DNA from: Oscillospiraceae bacterium MB08-C2-2
GTDB lineage: Bacteria; Bacillota; Clostridia; Oscillospirales; Ruminococcaceae
NCBI GenBank assembly: GCA_035621215.1
Contig: CP141729.1
Span: 2,936,944 to 3,000,943, forward strand
DNA: 64,000 bases
Reading direction: 5' to 3'
The position numbers and the translations under genes were made by a program. Under the pieces are notes generated by a model that saw only the letters and a list, made by a program, of their open reading frames with translations, had not been told where the DNA came from and did no database searches. This document shows positions 45,272 to 54,042 of this stretch, piece by piece (the first letter of the stretch is position 1; the number at the start of each line of letters is the position of its first letter).

Positions 45272-45601
45272 CTATCTGCTTGGGGATTCAGCATCCGCCT
45301 GTCTTTCAACAAAAGCGATAAACTGTTTGATCTGGTCAATCTGCTCTTGGCTCAGTGACCTGTTTAGTACAAGGGCATATTCATCCCGCCGATAGGAAGC
45401 TCGCTCCCGAATCAGCCCCAATAAGTAATCGGCCGAAATATCAAAGAGCTTTGCAATTTTGATCAGCATTTCATGGTTTGGTTGGCTTATATTTCGCTCA
45501 TAAGAAGAAATTGTGTGATACGATACCTGCAGCTGATTTGCCAGCTCCCGCTGATCCCAGTCCCTATCCTTGCGCAGCTCTGCTAATCTTTCACCAATCA
45601 A
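45272..45601 (-). CDS. XRE-family HTH repressor
   Basis: 109 aa. Cro/CI-type HTH at residues 4-62 (LAELRKDRDWDQRELANQL, YHTISSYERNISQPN). TTG start with AGGAGG upstream. Likely controls the divergent genes to its right and itself, via the palindrome at 45622. Confidence 0.88.
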   Translation of the reverse strand: MIGERLAELRKDRDWDQRELANQLQVSYHTISSYERNISQPNHEMLIKIAKLFDISADYLLGLIRERASYRRDEYALVLNRSLSQEQIDQIKQFIAFVERQADAESPSR

Positions 45602-45621
45602 GACCCTCGCCTCCTGTTGCT

Positions 45622-45639
45622 ATACTGATTTTAGTATAA
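45622..45639. promoter_or_regulatory. Operator-like palindrome upstream of the XRE gene
   Basis: TATACT-GATTTT-AGTATA overlaps the minus-strand -10-like TATACT. Position and symmetry suit autoregulation by the XRE protein. Confidence 0.5.
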
Positions 45640-45867
45640 GCATTTGACGAGTACGGCTTAAATTTTCAGTAGAATCCTACGTTTGGTTCTTGAATTGCGC
45701 ATGATTCTTATGTATAATTTTGGTAGATACGCAAGAAATCTGCGGTTTTAGAGGGAACACAAATAATTATGCCGGGGATCATAAGGGAGGGCGTGATGAT
45801 GGAGGGGACAAAACGGTATCAGGAGACTCGGAGAATTTATACAAATACATGATTAAGGGTGAAGAAT

Positions 45868-46395
45868 ATGGACTTGAAACTGATTTTCGCAATATTTTTA
45901 CGCTTGCCTGTGTGGGTCAAGGTTTTACTTGTTCTGATTGTGATTGGAATCCCTGTGACCATCTTTGAAAAAATACGGGAGATTGTTTTTGATCCCATTG
46001 AAAAGAAGGAAAATGCCCGGAAAGAACTGGAGGCTCTGAAAGCAAGATATGGAAGCGAAGAAAAAGTAGAAAAAGTCAAATCCATGTGGGAAAAAATCCG
46101 GATGCTTAACGACAAGAATCTGATCCTTACCATTGGTCTGGGTGGCAAGGAAAATATCCGGGAGCTGAAAGAAAACAAGAGTTACGGAGGGTTTCTCGAT
46201 GTTTTGGTTTGGGATGCCGAAAAGGTGCGCATGGATTATATTGAAGCTGTCTATACAGTGAAATCCATAGAGTATGGGATTGTCAAATTGAACCTTCCAT
46301 ATAGTGAAAACGCTGACGCAGTGATCAAATCTTTACAGGAGTTTTGGACCAAAAGAGCTTCCGAGGTGACTACGTTAAAAGGAGCGGTGCTATGA
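45868..46395 (+). CDS. Membrane-anchored hypothetical protein
   Basis: 175 aa, no family recognised. One N-terminal helix (VWVKVLLVLIVIGIPVTIF), then a charged helical stretch (EKKENARKELEALKARYGSEEKVEKVKSMWEK) and a mixed domain. AAGGGTG precedes the ATG. Overlaps the next gene by ATGA, so the two products probably act together at the membrane. Confidence 0.6.
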   Translation: MDLKLIFAIFLRLPVWVKVLLVLIVIGIPVTIFEKIREIVFDPIEKKENARKELEALKARYGSEEKVEKVKSMWEKIRMLNDKNLILTIGLGGKENIRELKENKSYGGFLDVLVWDAEKVRMDYIEAVYTVKSIEYGIVKLNLPYSENADAVIKSLQEFWTKRASEVTTLKGAVL

Positions 46396-48425
46396 TTTAT
46401 ATCATCATAATCCTGGTGGCACTTTTCATAATTATGGCTCCTTTTTACGCATTGTATTTCAAGATTAAGGAGAAGGTACAGCGCAGCTCCCATGTATCCA
46501 GCTTAAAGCAGGACAGTCCCCAAAAGCTTTATCAGGATGCCATACGCCTGTTGGGCAAGGAGGAAGCCGACAGCATCGATCGGGAGATTGCCGCAAGCAA
46601 ATTGATTGCCGTCGCCGAAAGAGGCCATCAGGCGGCCATGCTTGATTTGCTGGAGCTTACTTCGGATGATGGCCAGCTAAAGGACATATCTCTCCATCAA
46701 AAATATGTGGAGCTGTTTGCGCAAAAAGGCTTTGTCCCTGCCATTGTAGAGTTGTTTGGCATCAGCGATATTTCAATGGGCTCCAAGGATTATGACAGGG
46801 CCCTTGCCTGTCTGGCCAAGGCAAAAGGCGGCGGGCCGGATGAGGATGTGTATATCGAGTATTATAAGGGCGTCGTGACGCTGGAAAAGGATGACGCTGA
46901 AAAAGCGGCGGCCATCTTTGAATCCATTGACATGAAAGAAGCCTATGCTCTTTCCAATGAGCTTTGCGGCGCCATTCAATATTTGTCGGGCCTTAGCTAC
47001 GAAAAGATGGGCAAATTTGTACCGGCTTCACAAGCATTTGCAGCAGCTTCGGAAATGGAAGGCGGCGGCTATGCCGAGGCTCAAAAAAGACTTTGGGAGT
47101 ATTATTCCCATGGGCGGGAGGGGGTTCCGGTTAACTTACTCAAGTCCGCTTATTATGGCAAGCAATACTATGACAACGACGACAGTGACAAAGATTCGGC
47201 CGCAAAGGCCCTAGGGTGGTCCTACCACAATATCGCCGTGAAAATCTATGGCAAAGACAGTGTTTCACGGGACGATGAAAAGGCAATTTCCTCTTATGAG
47301 GCTGCCGCAATTCTAGGCGAATACAATTCCAGATACGTGGTAGCGCTATGCAGCCTCCAGGGCAGGTATGAATCGGTCCTTTTTCCTTATAACTATAACC
47401 GGGCGTGCGATTATCTGTCTGATGTCGCAACCAACAGCACCGGCTCCATGCAGGAGGCCGCCCGGGATATTCTGGCCCAATATGCTGTTGAGGATATACT
47501 GGTTATACCTGTATACTTGCCGGAGCTTCACTTTGCACTAAGCGGCGGCTACGAGCTATCCTGCTCCAAAGAGGGCTGGCAAGGCATCTATATCATCAAT
47601 GCGACAGCGCGCAAGCGGCAAATGATTGTTGACCAGTTTAACCAGCTTTACTATGAGCACATGACAAGCTTTGGCATGCTCATGGCCAGAATTGAAAAAA
47701 TCTACAGCACCTGTTTAATGCTTGCTCTCATGTGGGGCACGGGGGTGCTCTTAAAATTCGGAATCGATATCTATGATGCGGAAGCCCTGTATAACCTGTG
47801 CACGGATCGTTTGGCGCTGGAGGATAAAATACCGGCTTTCCTCAAAAAGGTTCGGCGCATTGAGGAGAGGGCCTCCGAATTGCAGATCAAGCGTGCCTAC
47901 TCGCAGGCGGGTCGGGGACAGTGGATCGGCGGCGGCTTCGGAATAGAAGGAGCCATCAAGGGTGCCGTAGGCGCAGGGGTACTCAACGCCGCTAGCGGGG
48001 CAGTGCATTCCCTTGGAGACGGAATCATAAAATCCATGAACAATTCCGAAATAAACAGCCTTGAGGAAAAGCTGTTTAAGGACCCCGCAACCTGCCGAGG
48101 CTTTGAGAGCGCTGTAACGGTGGGGTGCACCCATATTTTTAACACAGTGGCTCTCATTCTGAGTGATAACGGTTTGGCACTTCCGGATTTTGAGGTTCCG
48201 ATTGTTTTCCGACAAGAAAATCTGGGTGAGTTTAATGACCGTGAGCTGGAGGCAAAACAAAAAAGCAATGCCCACAATCCGCAGTATCGGTTTGCGCTGC
48301 TTACTGAAATGCTGCGCAGGGATTATAACAATACCGCTATCCTGCAAGAAATGCTGGACATTGCAAATGAACACGATAAAAAAGTAATAGAGCGGTTTGC
48401 TTCCGTTGTAACCGACAGGATGTAG
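46392..48425 (+). CDS. Membrane-anchored TPR/Sel1-like repeat protein
   Basis: 677 aa. Helix at residues 3-22 (YIIIILVALFIIMAPFYALYF). Residues 45-400 are helical repeats of TPR/Sel1 character (LYQDAIRLLGKEE, ALACLAKAKGGGPDEDVYIEYY, SYEKMGKFVPASQAFAAASEM). A glycine-rich hydrophobic stretch (GGGFGIEGAIKGAVGAGVLNAASG) lies near residue 515. Function unknown; coupled to the preceding gene. Confidence 0.65.
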   Translation: MIYIIIILVALFIIMAPFYALYFKIKEKVQRSSHVSSLKQDSPQKLYQDAIRLLGKEEADSIDREIAASKLIAVAERGHQAAMLDLLELTSDDGQLKDISLHQKYVELFAQKGFVPAIVELFGISDISMGSKDYDRALACLAKAKGGGPDEDVYIEYYKGVVTLEKDDAEKAAAIFESIDMKEAYALSNELCGAIQYLSGLSYEKMGKFVPASQAFAAASEMEGGGYAEAQKRLWEYYSHGREGVPVNLLKSAYYGKQYYDNDDSDKDSAAKALGWSYHNIAVKIYGKDSVSRDDEKAISSYEAAAILGEYNSRYVVALCSLQGRYESVLFPYNYNRACDYLSDVATNSTGSMQEAARDILAQYAVEDILVIPVYLPELHFALSGGYELSCSKEGWQGIYIINATARKRQMIVDQFNQLYYEHMTSFGMLMARIEKIYSTCLMLALMWGTGVLLKFGIDIYDAEALYNLCTDRLALEDKIPAFLKKVRRIEERASELQIKRAYSQAGRGQWIGGGFGIEGAIKGAVGAGVLNAASGAVHSLGDGIIKSMNNSEINSLEEKLFKDPATCRGFESAVTVGCTHIFNTVALILSDNGLALPDFEVPIVFRQENLGEFNDRELEAKQKSNAHNPQYRFALLTEMLRRDYNNTAILQEMLDIANEHDKKVIERFASVVTDRM

Positions 48426-48430
48426 TATTT

Positions 48431-48456
48431 GGGCCTCCACCATGGGGGCCTTTTTT
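48431..48456 (+). terminator. Terminator after the TPR-like gene
   Basis: GGGCCTCC-ACCA-TGGGGGCC followed by TTTTTT. Confidence 0.85.
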
Positions 48457-48728
48457 GTTTGGAAAACTTACCCTGACCAAAGCCGCCTCCGACTGTGATA
48501 TGTCTGTAGGCTGACCACTGCGACCAGTCCTGTCTTCAGAGGGGCCCTCATTTGGGAAAGAGGGGGCCTTCTATCGGTTCTTCTGTCCGTATGTGGTTCC
48601 ATCGTCCACCGTCAGCAATTTGAAGCATCGCTCATTTATGCCATTGAGATGAAGGATGAAATGAGTGATGGAACGATAGACGCCATCTTTTTTATAGTAT
48701 ACAGCAAACATAGACTCCGGCAAGTTTG
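48457..48728. other. Non-coding gap
   Basis: About 270 bp between convergent terminators. I see no gene, RNA motif or repeat in it beyond short GGGGCCCTC-like inverted words near 48540-48570. Confidence 0.4.
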
Positions 48729-48765
48729 ACGGCGATCCTCCTGCCAAAAGGCGGGGGATCGCCGT
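48729..48765 (-). terminator. Terminator of the 347-aa gene
   Basis: ACGGCGATCC..GCC / GGC..GGATCGCCGT stem of 16-17 bp with an AAAA loop, directly after the minus-strand gene. Confidence 0.7.
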
Positions 48766-48775
48766 TGCTCTCTAT

Positions 48776-49819
48776 CTATAAATGGAAATAGGCACCAAAC
48801 TGGCTGATCAGAGCATCAAAAGCTTCTTGCTCAGAAATATCTGCATCTTCTTCAGCTTTTGGCAATGGCGGTACTAATGAGATGCCACAGATCTTTTCAT
48901 GCAATGAGCTGATTTTAAAGCGGTAATCCATGGATTGAGAGTAGAATTCCATCATCAGCTCAATGGTGCTGTTTCTCAGTTTTATAATGTCACCAGATAA
49001 TACAATGTGCTTACATATATACTCGTGATAATTTTCAAGAAGCTGCCCGAACTGTTGAATCTGTTGATAAATGCTCCCTTCTTGGTCAAGCACAAATGGG
49101 ACTATGATCTTTGTTTCAACGTATTCAATAAATTGTCTTACTATTGATAGGGAGACCATCTTAATAGTCGACGGTGTTTCACCGGTGTTTGGAGAATCAT
49201 TGGAAGACTCTTTCAGACGCTTTAAAGCATTGTCATCCATGACAAAATCATCAATCATTGGCGGCTGATCCATGCAAGTGTTTAGAACAAAAGGCCGGTA
49301 CACCTTGAATAATTCATTATTAATGAAATCCGCAACCGAATAATCACGTATTGCTTGATTAAAGATGCCAAGCATCGCTTCCGATACCAGTTCACTATGA
49401 GACTTAGCATTAATTGAATTGGCCTTGCTAGCATAGGTAGCCAGTTCTTTCAAGATTAACACAAAGAGATCGTTACATTCATCAATGATGTCATTTTCGG
49501 TATATGTATCGATCTTTTTATTTTCCCATATATCATCACCAATTCGCTTAAGCACATGGTTTGGTAATTCCGACAAAAACCCCTTAAAGTTTTCGGAATC
49601 TAAATGTGAGAGAATCCATATGGCATCCTTGCGGCTTAAATCTTTTGTTCCGTTGAAAATTCTTCTAAGCGTATCATCTTGTTTGTTGGCAAGAGGAAAA
49701 TCTGCATCCACAAAAGAATCCTTCATGATTTGGGCGGTCAAAAAAACGACAAACTCAGAGGGCTTTTTGTTTGTTCCAAGATATGGATATAAAATTTGCG
49801 CAAACTTGCTAAAAGTCAA
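48776..49819 (-). CDS. Hypothetical protein, mostly helical
   Basis: 347 aa without a family I recognise. Soluble, helix-rich, acidic. The opening KFAQILYPYLGTNKKPSEFVVFLTAQIM and SRKDAIWILSHLDSENFKGFLSELP look like small helical modules. Divergent from the lysine-rich gene and lying among element core genes, so probably regulatory or maintenance related. Confidence 0.55.
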   Translation of the reverse strand: MTFSKFAQILYPYLGTNKKPSEFVVFLTAQIMKDSFVDADFPLANKQDDTLRRIFNGTKDLSRKDAIWILSHLDSENFKGFLSELPNHVLKRIGDDIWENKKIDTYTENDIIDECNDLFVLILKELATYASKANSINAKSHSELVSEAMLGIFNQAIRDYSVADFINNELFKVYRPFVLNTCMDQPPMIDDFVMDDNALKRLKESSNDSPNTGETPSTIKMVSLSIVRQFIEYVETKIIVPFVLDQEGSIYQQIQQFGQLLENYHEYICKHIVLSGDIIKLRNSTIELMMEFYSQSMDYRFKISSLHEKICGISLVPPLPKAEEDADISEQEAFDALISQFGAYFHL

Positions 49820-49961
49820 CGTATTGCACCTCTTTCCAAACGGGTTGTCCGCAAGCGTCCGCGTATGTCCGGTTCTGTCCTGCGTTGAAGCCCTATATTT
49901 GATATTTTATGCTTGTACCATGAGAAACCAATCAGCACCATAGAGAGAGGAGAAAAGCATT

Positions 49962-50327
49962 ATGACACCAGACGGCACCTATACAGTTTTCCCAGTGGAA
50001 TCCGACATGGCCTCTGCTTCAGCTGACAGCCAGATTGCACAAGAAGTCTACCGACTAATCCGCGATCAGGAAAAGCGAAAAAAGAAAAAGAAATCTAAAA
50101 AAAAGAAAAAAAGAGAAAAAGCGTTGGACAAGCTTCCAAAATCTAAGAAGAAGCCTAAAAAAAAATCTCGGAAAAAGAGCAAGAAGAAAGGCAAGTCCAA
50201 GAAGATCAATTGCTCTGACTGGGTCGACGATATCATTCGGGATTCGGCATCAACTATACTAAAAATAACAGAAATGTATGCGGAAAGTAAGTTCTTTCCC
50301 GGCGGCCGTACATCAAAGCTGCGGTAG
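49962..50327 (+). CDS. Lysine-rich small protein
   Basis: 121 aa. Residues 36-82 are almost all lysine with interspersed Ser/Arg/Pro, flanked by an acidic helix (ASADSQIAQEVYRLIRDQEKR) and a C-terminal helix (CSDWVDDIIRDSASTILKITEMYAE). The polylysine tract suggests nucleic-acid or membrane binding. AGAGAGGAG precedes the ATG. Could serve the downstream translocase. Confidence 0.6.
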   Translation: MTPDGTYTVFPVESDMASASADSQIAQEVYRLIRDQEKRKKKKKSKKKKKREKALDKLPKSKKKPKKKSRKKSKKKGKSKKINCSDWVDDIIRDSASTILKITEMYAESKFFPGGRTSKLR

Positions 50328-50563
50328 CCTTAAATGAGGTTGGGTGCCCCTGAGCCAATTCTTCTCCTGGGCTTCCCGCCAACTATCACAACCGCAAAGA
50401 AGATCGGCTGGAAATAGACCAACAACACGTTGCTTCGTTCATTCGTTTACTTTGATATTCTATTATTCCGCTCTATCTTTACTTGAGCGGGTAATTGGCA
50501 TCTGAATCTTAGACCAAATGTATGAAAGAAGGAACGATATTTTAAAATAAGGAGTTGTTCCAT

Positions 50564-52012
50564 ATGAATTATATGAAGAGGGCGAACAGGCTTGCCAATA
50601 AAATTAGAAAACACTATCGACACCATGGCGCTGATATTACGGTGACAGCGGTGCAGGTTATTTATGACTTGCAGAGGTATGTCTTTACCATCAGGCTAGC
50701 CCCCGGCACCAGAGTTCAAACAATTCTTGATCGTGCCAACGATGTTCAGGTTGCAATGGGGCTCCCCTTTTTTCACCCATTCAAAGAGGGAATATTTATC
50801 CGTATCGCACTCTCCGAGCATAAGGTTAGTGAAAATCGCTTGCTTAAAATACTGCGTAGCCCAATTTTCACTAACAGCAATATGATGCTCTCTCTTGCTC
50901 TTGGATATGATCTGCGAGGAAATATGGTTGTTGTTGATCTGGCAGCTATGCCGCATTTATTAGTTGCCGGTCCAACCGGAACCGGCAAGAGTGTGGCACT
51001 CCAATGTATTATCGTGAGCATCATTGTTGCTTGCCCCGTTTCGGATGTAAATCTGTTGTTGTTCGATATCGGTGCAAATAGCTTGTCACTATTCAATGAT
51101 ATTCCCAATCTTTCCCATCCGGTTATAAAGGATATCGAAACAGGCATCAGAGTATTCGATCAAGTGGTTGATGAAATGGAACAGCGGTTGAGCCTAGATG
51201 AAAATGAACTGCACAACAAGCCGTTCCTCGTTTGTATCATAGACGAATTTCTTTCCATGATCTCTCATGTGGACGATAAACAGGCGGCGAAAAAATTAGT
51301 GACAGCAGTAAACCATTTGTTGCGTCGAGGCCGCAAAGCCAAGATCAGCATGATTTTGGCAACTCATGATCCTACGCTGAAGAATGCCAAAGTGGATTTG
51401 AGTGAGATTATCTGCCGGATAGCGTTTCAATGCGCCAATCATCATAATTCTTCAACGGCGCTCGGGTTTGCTGGGGCAGAAAAGCTGCCCGGTGAGGGGG
51501 CGATGCTCTTTAAATCACAAAAAGGTGTTCAATCCCTTCAAGGCGCATATGTAGCGCCTGAAGAAATCAAACAAATACTCGCTGTTCCGCCTGTTGGCTA
51601 TGATGAAACAAATAAATTTGTAATCAGCACAGCGGAGAAAGTCTCTGATGAAGCTATAAAAAATATTGTGTTTTATGATAAGCCTGTTGAAAAAGACACC
51701 AAAGAACTGGCTGATGTCCTTCTGTGGGCTTTGGGGCGTGACAGCATTTCAGCCCATCAAATTCAGAAACAATTTCGAATGGGCAATCGAGCTGCCGCTA
51801 TTGTCGATGAGCTGTTTCGCCTGAACATCATCTCCGAAAAATTTGCAAACCAGCCAAGACGTGTGATTCCGCATAAGGTGGAGGATTTGTCAGATGAGGC
51901 AAAAAGGATTCTATTTAAATATGGTGTTTCGATGGATACCATTGCGACTGAATGTGGAAAGCAGCAAAGACCTAATTGCAGTCAACTGGAAGGAGGTGAT
52001 TTTTGTGAATAA
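50564..52012 (+). CDS. FtsK/SpoIIIE-type DNA translocase of the element
   Basis: 482 aa. The RecA-like motor has Walker A VAGPTGTGKSVALQ and Walker B FLVCIIDEFLSMISH. A C-terminal winged-helix similar to FtsK gamma follows (SISAHQIQKQFRMGNRAAAIVDELFRLNIIS). No membrane helices. Mobile-element members transfer DNA between cells or segregate it. AAGGAG lies 9 nt before ATG 50564. Its stop overlaps the Xis-like gene. Confidence 0.85.
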   Translation: MNYMKRANRLANKIRKHYRHHGADITVTAVQVIYDLQRYVFTIRLAPGTRVQTILDRANDVQVAMGLPFFHPFKEGIFIRIALSEHKVSENRLLKILRSPIFTNSNMMLSLALGYDLRGNMVVVDLAAMPHLLVAGPTGTGKSVALQCIIVSIIVACPVSDVNLLLFDIGANSLSLFNDIPNLSHPVIKDIETGIRVFDQVVDEMEQRLSLDENELHNKPFLVCIIDEFLSMISHVDDKQAAKKLVTAVNHLLRRGRKAKISMILATHDPTLKNAKVDLSEIICRIAFQCANHHNSSTALGFAGAEKLPGEGAMLFKSQKGVQSLQGAYVAPEEIKQILAVPPVGYDETNKFVISTAEKVSDEAIKNIVFYDKPVEKDTKELADVLLWALGRDSISAHQIQKQFRMGNRAAAIVDELFRLNIISEKFANQPRRVIPHKVEDLSDEAKRILFKYGVSMDTIATECGKQQRPNCSQLEGGDFCE

Positions 52013-52211
52013 TATCGAAGCTGTGAATGGGTTATTCGCTGACTACCCAGACATCGTTACCCATGCGAACCTGTGTGATATGTTGCGCATCAGCAAGAAT
52101 ACCGCATACGAGTTGTTGCGATCCGGGCAATTGCCCTATATCAAGATAGGGAGCAAATACCTGATACCTAAAAGCAGTATCATCGACTATGTGGCGCACC
52201 ACCTTAGGTAA
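52005..52211 (+). CDS. Xis-like HTH protein
   Basis: 68 aa from GTG 52005, which has AGGAGGTGATTTTT upstream. A MerR/excisionase-type HTH (HANLCDMLRISKNTAYELLRSGQLPYIKIGSKYLIPKSSI) fills the chain. A plausible recombination directionality factor or transcription switch for the element. Confidence 0.75.
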   Translation: MNNIEAVNGLFADYPDIVTHANLCDMLRISKNTAYELLRSGQLPYIKIGSKYLIPKSSIIDYVAHHLR

Positions 52212-52406
52212 TCACTTTATCTATCTTACCCTTGTAATATGCAGTTCGGGTCCATTACGCTCAGAAAGGCGTAAAGGGGGTCACTCCCTCATCCGCACAT
52301 TCCAGCTCCCGGATGCTATATTCTTCTGTTGAACCGCAATCTTTTCCCTTACCTGATTACCACCAATTAACGTGGTGCATACTCTTATTACAAAGGAGGT
52401 GATGGC

Positions 52407-52577
52407 ATGGTTGTCACGCTGTATATGGGCGGTCAGGAAATCTCCGAGGCCGATCTCCGCAAAGTCGCCATAACCCAAAGTGATCACGTTAATGCAATTA
52501 TAGGCCGTGTCATTGCCCGTGTCAACGCCTCAGCACCGGAGCTTTCGACACAGAACCTTCCAGATCAAAAACGGTAG
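52407..52577 (+). CDS. 56-aa small protein upstream of the recombinase
   Basis: MVVTLYMGGQEISEADLRK start; helical middle (HVNAIIGRVIARVNASAP). A strong AGGAGGTGATGGC precedes the ATG and the stop lies 70 nt before the recombinase. A second candidate directionality factor; no homology is known to me. The preceding 52212-52406 shows nothing. Confidence 0.55.
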   Translation: MVVTLYMGGQEISEADLRKVAITQSDHVNAIIGRVIARVNASAPELSTQNLPDQKR

Positions 52578-52594
52578 AAATTTTATCGTGAATA

Positions 52595-52603
52595 TGTTAC
52601 AAT
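52595..52603 (+). promoter_or_regulatory. Possible extended -10 promoter of the recombinase
   Basis: TGTTACAAT, 44 nt before the recombinase start, fits an extended -10. No clear -35. I could not find a convincing sigma-E, -F or -G promoter here. Confidence 0.35.
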
Positions 52604-52647
52604 ATAGGGGCTGTATAGTCTCTATTTTTTTTGTTGGGAGTGCTGAA

Positions 52648-54018
52648 ATGGAACCTAAAAAAAAGGCAGCTTTATACATCCGTGTTTCCACCGAGGCCCA
52701 GCGTGAGGAAGGTTATTCCATCGATGCCCAGAAAGAGATGCTGGAGGCCCACTGCAAATCCAAGCGGATTGCAGCTTATGATTTTTATGTGGATGGTGGG
52801 TTTACCGGCTCCAACATTGAGCGTCCGGAGATGCAGCGCCTGATCGATGATGTGAAGCAGAATCGGATCAGCCATGTGATCGTCTACAAGCTGGACCGCC
52901 TTTCCCGTAGCCAGAAGGATACCTTGTACCTCATTGAGGATGTGTTCAATCCCCACAACGCTGACTTTGTCTCCCTCAATGAAAGTCTGGATACCTCCAC
53001 CTCAATGGGCCGGGCCATGCTGGGCATCATGTCCGCCTTTGCCCAGCTGGAGCGGGAGCAGATTCGGGAGCGTACCCGCATGGGGATGAAGGAACGGGTT
53101 AAAACCGGCCTGTGGATGGGCGGGGGACGCGTCCCCTTTGGCTATGATTATGACCGTGATAAGGGAATTCTGGTACCCAACCGGGATGCGGAAACGGTGC
53201 GGCGTATCTATGAGCTGTATTTGCAGGGCTATTCTGTCAACCGGGTGGCCGAGATGGTGGGCCTTAAGTATGACCGGCTGGCCACTCAGATTCTTACCCG
53301 AAAGACCAACATCGGCGTCATCTGCTACAACGGCGTGGAATATCAGGGACAGCATCAGCCGATTATCGATGCGGAGACCTATGAAAGAGCCATGGAGATG
53401 ATGCGGCAGCGATCGGTTCAGCGAACCACCACCACCGATAATCTTCTCACCGGCCTTGTGGAGTGCGGCCGCTGCGGCGCCAAAATGCGGTATCAGAAGT
53501 GGGGCAAAAACGGGCACAAGCTGGTCTGCTATTCCCAGCAGAAAACCAAGGCCTACCTGATCAAAGACCCCGACTGCGACAACGAAAAGGTGTGGGCCGA
53601 TGAGGTGGAGGATGCGGTGGTCAAAAGTCTGTTCCAGTTTGCCGTTGACCAGCGGGACCCCGACAAAGCTCTGGTCACCGAAACAAACGCTCTGGAAATT
53701 CTACAGCAGCAATACCAGCAGGTTTCGGGGAAGATCAAGCGTCTGTATACCCTTTATGCCAACGATGGAAATGAATTGCTTCTGGAGACCATTGAGGAGC
53801 ATAAGAAGGAGCTGGAGGGTCTCCATAAGCAGATGATCAGGGAACAGGAGCGTGGCACTGCCACCAATCGGGCCAGAGAAACCCTCTCCAAAATCGAAAG
53901 CCTGTCCGAGGTGTGGGACTACATGACCATCAAGGAAAAGCAGGAGGTGGTGCGCTGGTGCATCGAAAAGGTGGTTATCAAGGATAACCATGTGGGCGTT
54001 CATTTTAAATTACTATAA
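52648..54018 (+). CDS. Large serine recombinase of the sigG element
   Basis: 456 aa. The resolvase domain (residues 7-150) has the nucleophile Ser14 in YIRVSTEAQREEGYS and the DRLSRSQKD and EREQIRERTRMG motifs. Then a recombinase domain (about 160-270: GGRVPFGYDYD, NVGVICYNG-type segment), a zinc ribbon (ECGRCGAKMRY .. CDNEKVW) and a coiled coil (IEEHKKELEGLHKQMIREQ). ATG 52648 has GGGAG upstream; the frame is open back to 52507 without a start signal. It ends 24 bp from attR. SpoIVCA of the sigK skin is of the same class. Confidence 0.95.
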   Translation: MEPKKKAALYIRVSTEAQREEGYSIDAQKEMLEAHCKSKRIAAYDFYVDGGFTGSNIERPEMQRLIDDVKQNRISHVIVYKLDRLSRSQKDTLYLIEDVFNPHNADFVSLNESLDTSTSMGRAMLGIMSAFAQLEREQIRERTRMGMKERVKTGLWMGGGRVPFGYDYDRDKGILVPNRDAETVRRIYELYLQGYSVNRVAEMVGLKYDRLATQILTRKTNIGVICYNGVEYQGQHQPIIDAETYERAMEMMRQRSVQRTTTTDNLLTGLVECGRCGAKMRYQKWGKNGHKLVCYSQQKTKAYLIKDPDCDNEKVWADEVEDAVVKSLFQFAVDQRDPDKALVTETNALEILQQQYQQVSGKIKRLYTLYANDGNELLLETIEEHKKELEGLHKQMIREQERGTATNRARETLSKIESLSEVWDYMTIKEKQEVVRWCIEKVVIKDNHVGVHFKLL

Positions 54019-54042
54019 TTTTTTCTACATGATACATTCATT

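Noticed and set aside
45720-45968. 82-codon plus-strand ORF
   Set aside because: It overlaps the better supported 45868 gene in another frame, has Cys/Gly-rich random composition and no ribosome site.
52570-52640. Sigma-E or sigma-G promoter for the recombinase
   Set aside because: GAATATG..TGTATAGT only weakly resembles sigma-E boxes and no sigma-G match with correct spacing was found, so sporulation control of the recombinase is not asserted from sequence.
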